DNA of 64,000 bases from Epiperipatus broadwayi (Eukaryota > Onychophora > Udeonychophora > Euonychophora > Peripatidae), in contig JAQFVV010006644.1 of the NCBI GenBank assembly GCA_028023455.1, positions 1-64,000 of the forward strand. The letters run 5' to 3'. Below, piece by piece: positions 11,056 to 23,098 of this stretch. Position 1 is the stretch's first letter. The number at the start of each line of letters is the position of its first letter. The notes beneath the pieces were generated by a model, which saw nothing but the letters and a program-made list of their open reading frames with translations, did not search any database and was not told the origin of the DNA. The position numbers were made by a program, and so were the translations under genes.

Positions 11056-14000
11056 AGTAAGACAAAATAATACATAGTTTAAAACCAAAAAATATGTTGT
11101 TTGCATCATACAACCAAGAAAACAAATATAATATATATTATAATGGTACCTCACAACTCTATCTGCCATGCCAGGTCACCATTAGGATCTTTGAACCTAG
11201 AAAAATTTATAAAGGTGGCAGATACATATGGGTGAGGTTACCCTTTTATCAAACTGAAAATCCCAGTTGCTAATTCATGGAGAAGCTGATCTCGAAATCT
11301 ATCACACTGTATATTAAAAAATCTCTAATTCTTAATTTTTAAAATATTAATAAAAATATATAAAAATTAGTTATTATCCAAAAATTAATAAAACAAAACA
11401 TTTTTATTATTACACACACACGCATTAAAACAAAATTCTGGAAACTAAATTAGCAACTGAATAAATTTAATTTACATTATATGCATAGATGGGTACATTC
11501 AATAGATTTAAGACAAATTTTAAATATTTTGCTAAGTGTAAATATACTACATAGAACACACATTTAATTAACTCGATTCTTTTAACTCCAGACTACAAGT
11601 TCATGTCCAAACCAATGCTAGCTTACTAATATACCAATGTGATCAATCCAAAGTGAGGATGTCCACATAAAAAACCATGCTGGCAGGGGTGTGCATCTGT
11701 AGCATATCATTGAATAAATAATGATCCTTATCCAGTATAGGAATGTTCATCTGTCTGTCAAAGCAGTCATTTGGAACTATATAAAAGACATGCTCTATAA
11801 ATGGGGAATAGTGGTTTTTGCTTACTTACTGTTCCAACCAGAGAAGATCAATGGTGTAGGAAATGCATTTACGACCCTTGGCAATATGATGGCTACACTT
11901 TTTGATCCATGCATTCATGTGGGTACTATGCACTGTATGCTAATGTGTCACAAAGAAATGAGAATCCAAAGCACCTCTCCAGATTACATTGACATAAAAC
12001 ACACATCCTTCCACCAGCACCGATTCAACTACTAAACTAAACACCTAAACTAGCATAAAAAAAATTAATGACAATGGAAATGATATTAGCAACCAAAAAA
12101 AGATAAACAATTTAAATTTTTACTTAGTCAGATAAGATACTTTTTTTAGGAGTTAGGTACCATTTAGTATTTGAAAAAGTTCTTGTTCTAAATAATTAAA
12201 GTTCATATCTTATTTAAAACAAAAGTTTTTCATGGTGTCAAATTATTGAATTCCATCTTTGTGTTTCTTGATGCATTGCACAAGTCCATTTGAAGGTTTT
12301 TTCAACCCATATTAATATTGTTCTAAGCAAGTATGCCATTTGCGTTTTTCGGGAACCATCACTATGGAGACTGTCTCAGCTGGTGGAAATATGGGAAATG
12401 AAAACATATTGCTTGACCCCTACATTTTGGAGTTCTGCAATACACATGTACATATGTTTAAATCAACACATAAATTAGATCGAGCAATTGAAAAAACAAA
12501 ACTCACTAGTTAATGTTTTCTTATCATTTTCAATTCCTTCTCATCAAATTCCAGGATCAATTTTGCTTGGCTTAGTGCTATTCTTATTGGTGATGATGAT
12601 TTTCTTAGTTTACAGTGTGTTCATTCACATTGTTATTGGCCAGTTCACTTTGAGCGGGAACACCAGATTTTATTACTAGTCATTTCTAATTGATCTCTTA
12701 TCTGACTTACAATCAGGTAAATGCCCCAATGGCCTGTTTGCTATTATGTCATTTTATTTAAATTAAAAACATCATTTCCATTCTACTAAGATTTAAAAAT
12801 AATTTCTAAATAGAAAATAATTAATAGCTTTTATTATTTTCTTTTACATTCCTTTAAAAATAATCTTTTTACCTTTATGATTTTTTTTTAAACTTTAACT
12901 TTCCTTTTAAGTAATCATTTAATAGGTTGGCTATCTGGGCAATTATATATTGTAATGGTATAGGCTGATATACCCGGATGTTCCAGTCTGCAAATGCATT
13001 TGAACACACAGATCAACTTTAACAATCAACTGGTTCGTCCATAACCTATAATTAACTTACTTTCATTCTAAAAGTGCTGGTGCACCTATCTGCCATATCC
13101 TAAAGTTGATAGTGCCAAATGCAGCAGTCCAGTCCATCCACGTATATAGGTGAAAGAGAGCAAGCTCGCATCTAACTACTGTCGGACCTAGGGTCTTCAT
13201 GTAGGATGCTAGAGATAAAACAATGAAATAACTGACTCATGATTACATCCATCTTCAATAGACTAGCCTAAGCATCATCGACTAAATCTACATGCAATCC
13301 AAATCAATTCATCTCACATCTTACCACTCTTTTCCAAAACCGTTGCCTCAGATATTTGAACTCAGGAAGAATTCACCTTCAACTCTCTTAACAGGTATGT
13401 ATTTATGCAAACTATTAATGATGAAAATAATACATGTCCCATCTACTAGAAAAAAATAACCTCTATTTAACAATGTTCTCACATATCTATCAAACAATAA
13501 TGTGAGTGTGTGCATATGTAAAACATTGGTTATAAGATGTAATGGAAGTGGTTAATTGAATATAAATGCTGGATCAACAAAACTACAGAGATCTTGTTAA
13601 TTTACAAAACTTCATAATATTTATTTACAAACAAAAATAGGATATATTTAAACATAAATATAAATCCTTAAACAATTTAGAAAAGAAAAAATTTCAATAT
13701 AGAAAGATATTAAAAAAAAAAAATGAAAAAATGCCCATAAATTACTTGGATATCTCTATGTATTTACAGTTTCTATGTTTTTGATGATAATAATAAAAAA
13801 ATGATTAATTAAAAATGAGATTGCTAACCTAAGAAATTTAACCGCAACCTCAGATATAATAATCGTGAAAAAAATATAATGATAACACAACACAGAATAT
13901 AATAGAAAATAATCTAAAGAATACTATTTTTAAAAAAAAAATGTCAGTCATTTATTCACTTTATCTTAAGAAATATTAATAACATATATATATATAATTA

Positions 14001-14077
14001 GTCGTGTCATGTGGTACATATTTTATACCAGTGGCTTTAAAAAAAAAATAATAATAAAAATCCCTTACCGTTAAATA
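11056..14077. other. AT-rich stretch with unrecognised short ORFs
   Basis: Open frames at 11,721-12,035 (104 codons), 12,290-12,478 and 12,488-12,679 have no recognisable domain. The last encodes a hydrophobic stretch (GSILLGLVLFLLVMMIFLVY) preceded by an acceptor-like TTCTCATCAAATTCCAG and followed by a donor-like CAG|GTAAAT near 12,716. However, the frame stops before that donor and another frame is equally open, so I do not call an exon. The rest is AT-rich with nothing I can name. Confidence 0.4.
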
Positions 14078-14085
14078 GTCTAGTG

Positions 14086-14614
14086 AAGTGGTCTTCAACC
14101 TTTTCACACCTGCGGACCGGTAAAAATAAGGATAAGGTTCCGCGGACCTGCAAAAATAAGGATACAGTTTCGCAGACCTGCAGAAGTCTATAGATAAATT
14201 TTCTTAAACATAAGCATAATTGTTATAACTGATCAAAACAACAATGTTAGATATATAAGATAAAGTTTTACATATGTATATGGAGTTTATATAATAAAAA
14301 CATTCTTTTTTAATTTTGAATTTTTTTAGAAAAGTAATAAAAATTTTAATTCTACCCCCCCCCCCCCAATAAACATCTGTGGTGATTAAAAAAACAAATT
14401 AATTTATGTATGATTGATTGCATTTTGTTTTCGTTCTGTTTTCTTTTTTTTTTTAATTGGGTAAAAATGAGATGAAAAAATAAATAAAAATTGGTTATAT
14501 TAATTGTTTAAACTCTTATTATTACAAACTTTACTGCCAGTCTAGCACACAGGATCCGGCAGAAAAGTTCCGTGGCCCAGCACCGGACCGCAGACCAAGG
14601 ATTGAAGAACACTG
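14086..14614. mobile_element. Non-autonomous hAT element (529 bp)
   Basis: The element is flanked by a perfect 8-bp direct repeat GTCTAGTG (14,078-14,085 and 14,615-14,622), the duplication length made by hAT transposases. Its ends are imperfect inverted repeats: AGTGGTCTTCAACC on the left against CAGTGTTCTTCAATCC on the right, followed by GC-rich matching blocks (TGCGGACCGG / CCGGACCGCAG). The interior is AT-rich with a C-run at 14,356-14,369 and has no transposase frame. It must be mobilised in trans. Confidence 0.85.
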
Positions 14615-14622
14615 GTCTAGTG

Positions 14623-16319
14623 AAACACTTAATTGTTTGTGGCACATTTCAATCCCACATCTGTCAGTAGAAAATAAATCTAAATTTTATTAAAAAAAAA
14701 AAAAAAACTTTTCAACCTATCCCCCCTCCCTGACTCTCTTGATATTTTCCTATATTGGATTGTTCCCTCTATATAATTAGCAATAGCTTTTTTCAAATAT
14801 AAATGAGATAAAAATTAAAAATAAAAATACAAATTGATATAACAGAAAATAAAACATAATTTACAATTTCTCCTTTATACAAAGTTCTTACGGTTGATGT
14901 ATTTTGTTAAATAGATGTTGAAGAACTCCGGTTTAATTTTATAGAGCATCCTGAAGGTATTTTAGTGGGCAGTTTGTATGTAGTTTGGTGTTATTCATCC
15001 CATAGATTTTCATTCTGTATAAATCTCAACTCCTCAGGCAATTTAACTGCAGACAGTTGTATCTTTATATTTTTATATGGCCATAGTCGATAGAAAAAAT
15101 GCTTCACTCCGATGACAATTCAGCACTTTAGCTAACGTATTTCATACTTGAACTATATATATACAACTTTACATAAATTTATAGTCAGTTTGAATTTAAT
15201 AAAATAATTTTATAGACAAAATAAAACTTAACTCAACTGTTTTAATTTCTTTTTTTTTTTCAGTTCCTTTTAAACAAAAATCAGGTTACTTTTTCTTTTT
15301 TAAAATTTGAATTGATAATTATTTCTACTTATCTATCGAATAAATCAGATTAATGTTCCATTTCTTTTACTTTTTATCCAAATGTCGAATTAATTAAGAA
15401 AAATTGTCTATTTTGTAGAACAATATAAAAATGATCCTTCTGATAAAAAAAAAAAAAAACTAGCCTTTTTCGATCTTTATTGCCAACCAAAAAAAGCAGA
15501 CAATTTTTTAATTGTTTCCTTTTTATCTTGGCGCTATTTCTTTTATTTGAAAACCAGCATTTCAGCTTTTAAAATATTTCTTTACATTGATTCATTAAAA
15601 AAATAATAAAACACATTCTAAAATAAATTTATAATATTCTTATCTCATTCTATATTTAAAATATTGATTCATTTTCCACTGTTATAGTTTCTCAAAACAT
15701 TTATTAAACTAATTAATATGGATGATATATTACAAATATGGAGATGAGTTATGGAACTAACATTATTGAGTTAAACAGGGTTAGGTATTTAGTGGTTAAG
15801 TTCTTTATAGTTATTGTTATAGTTATTGTTTTTTTTATTTAAGTCATTGTCAAATCAACTAACACAAAACAAACAATCAACATATATATAACTATGTACA
15901 ACCTTTTTTTATTAAGATTGACGTTTTTTTAGTAATAAAATTTTATTACTAGTATATATATATGTGTGTGTGTGTTTTTTTTTACGGTCAATTACCCATC
16001 GTTCTTAAGTACTTAGTAAGTAGTTATTACTCTGTTTAGAAAAAAAAATATCAAAAATATAAATAACATTAATTTTCCTTTCCAAAAGTGTTCTAGCAAA
16101 ATCTTTTTGTTTATCTTTCTACTTGCTAATTAAAAAAAAAAAAAATTCATTATTTCAGATTGCTTAGATATGTTGTTGGATAGCGATTTTTAGCTATCTA
16201 CACAATATATATTGGTTTAAATAAAATTTTTATTATTTTTTTTTATATTTCTATTTCAAGGTCATTTTATTTATCAATATTTTCTCTTTTTTATTTGAAA
16301 CTGATATAATGGCATATAC
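14623..16319. other. AT-rich intergenic sequence
   Basis: There are many homopolymer A and T runs. A tract at 15,955-15,975 is a short (AT)n(TG)n. No gene or element boundary is recognised. Confidence 0.5.
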
Positions 16320-16323
16320 GTAT

Positions 16324-18893
16324 TGTAACGGTCAGATAACGTGTGACTCGTAAACATAGTGCAGAATTCGACCACCATACAGAACAGCAGCACCATCGAG
16401 TAGCGAAGCCACCCGTGGTACTGAGTTTGAACATAGTTTATCGGTTCCACAATACAATCCATGAAACAATGCATCTGATGCGACATTAGTAAATATTTCC
16501 TTAGGCACGGTGGTCAGGGGTATGCAAGAGATTCATGATTTTATTCTCGAGTTAGCCAATAATCAAACTAATATTAATTAAACATTCATATTTACATAAT
16601 CGAGGAAATATTATATAGAATGGGTATCGAATAAATGAAACGTAACTGCAGACGTATAGTTTAAAATTATTTATTAATACATTTTAATAAACAAACATTT
16701 ACTAATAATATTTTGTGGATTTAAAGCTTCAGTAGCGGAATGTGCGACATGACTATATTTTAAAGAATACATTTATTTATTTAGACATTATTTTATATTG
16801 AGAATTTCAGTAGCGGTATTTCCGATACTGAAATGCTTACAAAAGGAATACATTTATTTGAAGACGTTATCTAGCTACCTAAAATTCTTGAGTGAGTATT
16901 TCTAATGCATGCCTGGAGGGATTTATACCTTTGCAATGCAAGAGTCTAAAGTAAGATTTAAGAGTGGCGGCAGGCATATATTTATTTAATTAAAATATTT
17001 ATTTATAACTAAGAGCAAACATTTATTTGAGAGTGAATTATGAAGATAATGCAGAGGCGGAGTGATATATAGAATAATAAAACTAAGTAAAGGAACACAT
17101 GGTACGCTTTAGAAAGGCGATATGGAATGGCAGTATATCGAAACTGCAAGGCCACGAATGGGTTTATAAGAATGTCGGACTGGTCTCTGCCGTGGCCCGA
17201 CGAAGTAAGGTGTCACATAAGCATAACCAGGGACAAGCGGTACGTGGCGCAATTTTCCGGCTGGCTGCATGACATTGTCAAATCCTATGGGAGCACCCAT
17301 TATGCTCGCTTGTGTAGGACGACTGGGGTTAATTTCAACCCTGAAGAATCCAGAAATTTCATGGCGGAATGGGTCATCGCGTCTCTAAAACGTAACACAT
17401 GTATACTGTATAAACGGTTATGATGAGATTTAAATAGATTTCTGACTTGGCCCTACATTACCAACATTTACTCAAGAACTCTGGCGACTCTCAAAGAAAT
17501 GGGATTTTCTAGAATTATTCATTAAATTTAATAAGTACAAAATATATATAAACTGGGAGTTATGACAACTAATATGCCAGCCATTTGCGAAGTAGTAGAC
17601 CCTGCATTACAATAAATGATGCACTGAATGCGTGTCGATTTATATGAAAGTTAAATTATTAAAGAAAGTAAATATTAATGAAAATTTGACACGCATTCAT
17701 TGTTTTAAGCGATCATAGATTTAAACTTTGAAAATTGAAATAATTATGAGCATGCAATAATTAAATAATAACTATATATAGAAATGTAGATTATAGAAAT
17801 ACGCACCCAAAAAAGATAGAGTGAGGTAAGCTAGATTATTAGGTAAATTTACACATTACATTAATTATTCGATTTAGTTATACAAATGGTAGTTTTTACA
17901 TTTCACAATTTAGATAAGTAGTATGAAGAAGAGCTATAGCATATTATTAGAGTACTCTAGAGTTTGAACACAGACAGGTACCTGTTTTATAAGAAGTTTT
18001 CTGATTCCATTAGTTTAGCAGAAAAAAAGTTCACGAGTGGCAATTCTTTCTTGTATTTAGATATTCATTTAATTTCATGGCAGCAGCAGCTTTCTCATTC
18101 ATTTCAGGCAGCAGATCTTCATGGTGAATTTATGATGGGCAATGGAAAGTTCAGCATCCGATAGGCCATCTCCCGATGGAGAATAATCTAGGTGCTTTAC
18201 TCGGTCATACCTTGGCAGGAACAAATTATTTTATCATTTTTGGAGACTCTCAGTGATCGAGAGCAAAGCTAAAGTTTAAGTGACTCCAGCAAGTCTAAGA
18301 TGGCCTCTTTTTTTATCTTGATCTTTCACATTTTTGTTAAGATATTTTTAGGTTCTACTTAATCTGCCCTGAGGATAATCAACGCATTTTGTTGGTTTTT
18401 AATTAAAGAAAGCTGCCGTTCTATTGTTTACATTTTACATTTCCTAATTACATTTTGGGGAATTTTTCTTTAATTAATCTATTATCTATCACTGACCGAT
18501 GCTTTTAAATTTCAAAAACAAAAAGGGAACATAAGATTATTTTAACTTTTAATTAAATATTACATTAGATATTTTTAGAATTATTATTAAATGAAATTTA
18601 AACAAAGCAATAAATACGAACTTTATAATCCAAAATAAATGATTAAAATTATACAAAATTATATAACTAAAAGAAATCTAAATTATATTATTTTATCCCT
18701 ATTTATTGCGTTTAATTTCAGATTGAAATGTGTGCGTGTTTATGCTGAATTCTACATATATTTATACATTTCTAAGATTGCTACACACACAATTCGATAC
18801 CAAAAAGTTTAAATTTGGGTGGGATAGACCGGTCAGTGAGAGACGACAGAAAAAGGTGAAACTTAAGATTCGAAGATGAATCTTACTGTTTCA
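16324..18893 (-). mobile_element. Solo LTR related to the 1-8939 element (2.57 kb)
   Basis: It begins on the plus strand with TGTAACGGTCAG and ends ACTGTTTCA, the same ends as the LTR of the first element. It is flanked by a 4-bp direct repeat GTAT (16,320-16,323 and 18,894-18,897). Its start in element orientation, TGAAACAGTAAG...GTTTCACCTTTT, matches the start of the solo LTR at 32,465. Further blocks are shared with the U5 parts of the others: GCAGAATTC, ATGCATCTGATGC, GGTGGTCAGGG and GCAGCAGCAG, at about the same distances. It is less AT-rich than its surroundings. A 98-codon frame at 17,127-17,423 (+) and an overlapping minus frame lie in its GC-richer middle and are probably chance. No primer site or gag adjoins it, so it is a solo LTR. 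Confidence 0.8.
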
Positions 18894-18897
18894 GTAT

Positions 18898-19629
18898 ACC
18901 CTTACATTGTATAACAATCGATAATAGTAAGGAAAACAAAGTCATACATCACTTGACTTAATTAGCTTGTATTTACAAATGTAATATAACAAGCATGCCA
19001 ATAGTTCTAAACAAGCTATTTTGATAGGGATAATTTTAGATAGAGATTTTAAATGCTTTCTCTTGTGGCATTTATTGAAAAAACTTGTTTAGACCTATTA
19101 GCACACTCATTATATAATGATAAATACCATAATTATCAACTCAGTACTTCAGTAAAACATCTATGAAATTGTCAATTAAATCCTTTTTAACAACTTCTCA
19201 TCTGAAAGTAGTGACGAAAATGTGACGTATATCTAATTTTCCAATTGCTGGTTCATAAGAATTTGAGTGATTTTCCATTTTTATTTTGCCATATGTTTGT
19301 TATACTAATAACTGAATAATCTGCTATAATCTAAATATCTGAAATAAAAAACCTCTAGTCTGGTAAATAAATTTTCAATTTAGCCTAGATTAAAACTAGT
19401 GTACACATTCCAGGAAGATGCATACCCTTAATATCTTAAGATTCTTTTACACAAAATGCATCAGCTCTCATTATGCAAGATTAATGGATTAACATGCTAC
19501 ACTCACGACCTAAGATTTAAATTGGAACTTAAAGATGTTTTTCTGATAGATGAAAAATTTGCAGATAAGCTCAATATTTTTGTTTGCCAACTGATTTACA
19601 ATCAATTATAACCTCATTCTCTATTTTAT
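18898..19629. other. AT-rich intergenic sequence
   Basis: Nothing recognisable is seen between the solo LTR and the following U3 fragment. Confidence 0.5.
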
Positions 19630-20290
19630 AAGTAAATTAACTCATTAATTGCTGATTTGTTTATTGGCCGAGTGAGGAAAGAGTATAAACTTTTAATTGA
19701 TCAATTCACAAACTCAATTGTCAAAATATATTCATCTTTTAATATTATATTCACTTTAGTTTCATTTGTAAAAAGTATATTAATAATTTGTCATGTTATG
19801 AAAGTTAATGAAAGTTTTTTTCAAAAATAAATAGTTATTTATAATTTTAAAAAAAATCAGTAACGCAAATCTTTAAATGAACTTTATTCACCAATTAAAA
19901 AGTGTTGCTGACATTTTGTGACTCAGTTATTTTTTTACAATTCTTAAAAATAAATAATTTTTGCTAAACTCTTAACTATTTTTCTAAAATAATTTTATTT
20001 TTAGCATATTTTATCAAAATAATTTATAATATGTCAAAAAACCTTTTAGATTGGTCTAAAACATTTGTTTATCTCTTTCAAAATGAAACAAAGAAATTGG
20101 AGCGATTTCATTATTGACAAGAGATTTTCTTTGTTGTCAAAATTTAACAGCCAATCAGATCTAAGATAAGTCCACCTTCCATCTTTGTTTGACCTTAACT
20201 GACAGGTTTATTGATTTTTTACTTGTAAAATAATTCATGAGAGGGCAGCATCTTACAGAACTTTTTATAATCTCTCGAATGATGGTAAAA
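19630..20290 (+). repeat. U3 fragment of the long-LTR family
   Basis: About 650 bases align in the same order with 32,985-33,640 inside the solo LTR at 32.5 kb. Shared blocks include TTTTAATTG..CAACTCACAAACT, AAAAAGTATATTA, CAGCCAATCAGA and TTTTTTACTTGTAAAATAA, then the run CATCTTACAGAACTTTT. Identity is moderate. The TATA-containing segment and U5 are missing. It retains one CCAAT box (20,151-20,155). Confidence 0.65.
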
Positions 20291-20542
20291 TCTTTACCGT
20301 AGCTCTAAAATTGCCAGGATTTGAACGATGGAAAGTCCATCAAAGTCCATCATGCTTTTAACCATTATTGTCGAAAAATGAGTTAAACATAAAAATTCTT
20401 AGCTGGAGAATAGAAGTTTAAAGATAGTCTGGATTAATTAGTTAAATGCTGATGTACTAACCATAAAATAAAAACTTAATTGTAATATGATGCTGCTCTA
20501 AGGCCATGCAGAGAAGATTAAAACATCTACAAGAAGTTCATG

Positions 20543-20545
<3 letters not shown>

Positions 20546-20598
<53 letters not shown>
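20546..20598. repeat. (AT)n microsatellite
   Basis: This is about 50 bases of alternating AT abutting the left terminal inverted repeat of the next element. Confidence 0.95.
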
Positions 20599-20601
<3 letters not shown>

Positions 20602-20620
20602 TTTCCTCAGTGGTTAATAT

Positions 20621-20926
20621 TATATAACCAGATTAACACCCAACAGTAGTTTATTGAGAATGTAAAATACTCTCAATCCCCCCAAAAAAAAGTAATGAAA
20701 AAAGTAGTTGTCCATCTCATCATTTTTACATAAATTCATTTACATAGGCAAATCTGAAATACTTCATGCTTTTTTCCAAAGTGCTTCAGGTTTACCTTTA
20801 TAAACGAATTTAGATCAAATAGATAATAAAATATGTTATCTTTTCAAAAGTTTTATCCTATGCTTTGGATTGAGAGTATTTTATATTCTCAATAAATCTG
20901 TATCATGATATTAATCTAGTTATTAT
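20621..20926. mobile_element. Short TIR (foldback) element, about 306 bp
   Basis: The first about 59 bases (20,621-20,679) are an imperfect inverted copy of 20,867-20,926. Shared core blocks are AGATTAA and TTTATTGAGAATRTAAAATACTCTCAATCC. The interior has no coding frame. It is sandwiched between AT microsatellites, so it may have inserted into an AT tract; a TA duplication would be hidden there. Confidence 0.7.
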
Positions 20927-20966
20927 ATATATATATATATTACAAAAAAAATCAAATCATATGTCA

Positions 20967-21201
<235 letters not shown>

Positions 21202-22004
21202 GTTTGATAACACAAGAGATAAAAATATGAATAAGTTAACAATTAATCACTATTTTCAATGTATGAAATTAAATAAAACTGATTATTTATGTCATACAAA
21301 CACAATGAATTCCAAATTTACTGATTAAGGTTAGTTTTTACATAATATATTTTCTTTATGGAGTCCTCTGTACTTTAATATTAGAAGCCCAATAAATATT
21401 GAGAGATGGTAATGTATATACAGAAGATGTAAGTAAAACATGCAATATTTCAAAGAGAATATAAATAATATTTCACTATTCTCATCTTAAAATCTCTAGA
21501 CATTAAGAAAATTTTAAAAAAGAAATGCACAACTTTGTCACCGACTTTAAATAATTATAAAATATAATATTTACATCTCATGAAATATAAATATCTAAAA
21601 AATTAATGGTCAATTACTGCAAGATGAATTACCTGTAAACTTTTAATGCAAAGTTATTTCATTGCTATAAATTATATGTTCATTTTTGCACTACATACTT
21701 TAAAATAAATGATCAACTAATTCATTATATTTGCATGTTTTCACCTCATATATTTTAAAAAAGAATTTTATATTAAATGGAACTAATAAGAATATATATA
21801 TATATATATAACTACAATTATTAAATGTCTGTATTTTTAAATCATATAATAATAATTCAAACAAATATATTTAACACAGTATTCAAAATTAAATAATATA
21901 TTCTTTACCAGAAGTACTTTCAATTGTTTCATTGACAATCTTTATCAACTGTTAATACAATCATACAAAAAATAAAAACTTGCATTACCCATCATTCAAT
22001 CCAT
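21202..22004. other. AT-rich sequence, partly 3' region of a Penelope-like element
   Basis: The part from about 21,880 to 22,004 is probably the 3' untranslated end of the minus-strand Penelope-like copy that follows. The rest shows nothing recognisable. Confidence 0.4.
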
Positions 22005-22391
22005 TCAAATTTCCCACAATTCTGTTGACTTTATATTAGCTGATTGTCTATTCATTAAACCACCTCTATTCCTAGATATCATCATTGCCTCTTTAATTTT
22101 ACATTTTTCACTACACCTTTCAATTTGAATAATTTTTATATCTCTATTATTAAATTTAAAACCATAATTACATGTTTTATTATGATGAAATATAATTGAT
22201 GGAGAATTCATATTTACTGAAAATATATTTTCTTTCTGTACATGTTTATATAATGTCTTATGATCATTATATCGTTTTTGTAATGTACATTTGGATTCCC
22301 CTATATATTTTATTCCACAACTACATTCCAACATATATATAACAGAACTTAATTCAAGCTTAGAAATCTTGGCTTTAGAGTTATCTATCAT
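22005..22391 (-). pseudogene. Penelope-like element, C-terminal GIY-YIG endonuclease fragment
   Basis: This 128-codon frame shows the GIY-YIG nuclease pattern. VIYMLECSCGIKYIGES (residues about 17-33) supplies the two short signature strands with a CSC pair. LQKRYNDHK carries the catalytic-type Arg and following His. KCNIKEA-type sequence (KIKEAMM, about 97-103) supplies the metal-binding Glu, and a MNRQ ending follows. In Penelope-like retroelements this domain follows the reverse transcriptase and nicks target DNA. The reverse transcriptase is absent: upstream on the minus strand homology fades by about 22,440 in an A/T-rich run. I read it as a 5'-truncated copy, although its preserved frame is unbroken. 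Confidence 0.75.
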
Positions 22392-22789
22392 ATCTTTTAT
22401 ATTATTTGAAGAGAAAAAAAAAATTCTATATATGTGTTTAATCTAATTAGTGTAATTTGTAGTAGAAAATGATGCCAAAAATGGAACTTATTCTTTCAGA
22501 TTTGGACTAGCTGAGAAATGAATAAAAAAAATAGCCTTAGATTCATTAAATGAAATTTAAGATACTTAATCAGCCACCAGGGAGTGCAAATTTCACATGA
22601 TCACCAAGTAATATGCATTAAGTTATATACATTGTTTTCAATAAATTTTACTTCTGAATTCATTTTTAAATTTCTATACAAATAGACATTGCAATCACTA
22701 TAGAAACCTGTATAGTTGTGATCTAACAACATGATAACACAGCTAAATGGTGGAAGATTTGAATGCAAAAATACTTTACTATAAAAGTT

Positions 22790-23098
22790 TTATATATAGG
22801 TTATATGAACACAGACTTTCACATGACCCACAATTATCCACCCTATCTCATAACACTGATACCCTTGAACACATATATGTTGAAAAGATAAATAATCACC
22901 ATTATATGTATTTCATGCTAAACCAGCAATTAGCTGGTCCAGATTACCATCTCTACACATATATGCTATAAGTGCTCAGATATATATGAAGATAGCCAAA
23001 CCTCATACTTTAATGGACAGGCTTCAATCTACTTTACACTCCAACTCTTCAACCGTCCATCCAATTGAAAATCTGATGATGGAATGCTCAAAGGCCAT
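22790..23098 (+). repeat. Single-arm copy of the 9.8-11.1 kb palindromic family
   Basis: This matches the left arm 10,028-10,345 from TATATGARCACAGACYTTCACATGACCC to GGAATGCTCAAAGGCC. The same reading frame (…SHDP.LSTLSHNTDTLE…, stop at 22,969-22,971) is open, with one in-frame codon missing relative to the first copy. Homology stops at the AAAGGCCA block, before the hinge of the palindrome. Confidence 0.85.

Noticed and set aside
12488-12720. Hydrophobic frame with acceptor- and donor-like edges, a possible membrane exon
   Set aside because: The frame stops about 40 bases before the donor and a second frame is equally open, so exon structure is not supported.
17109-17423. Overlapping 98-codon plus and 63-codon minus frames in a GC-richer patch
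   Set aside because: They lie inside the solo LTR and have no recognisable domain; the GC-richer patch explains their openness.
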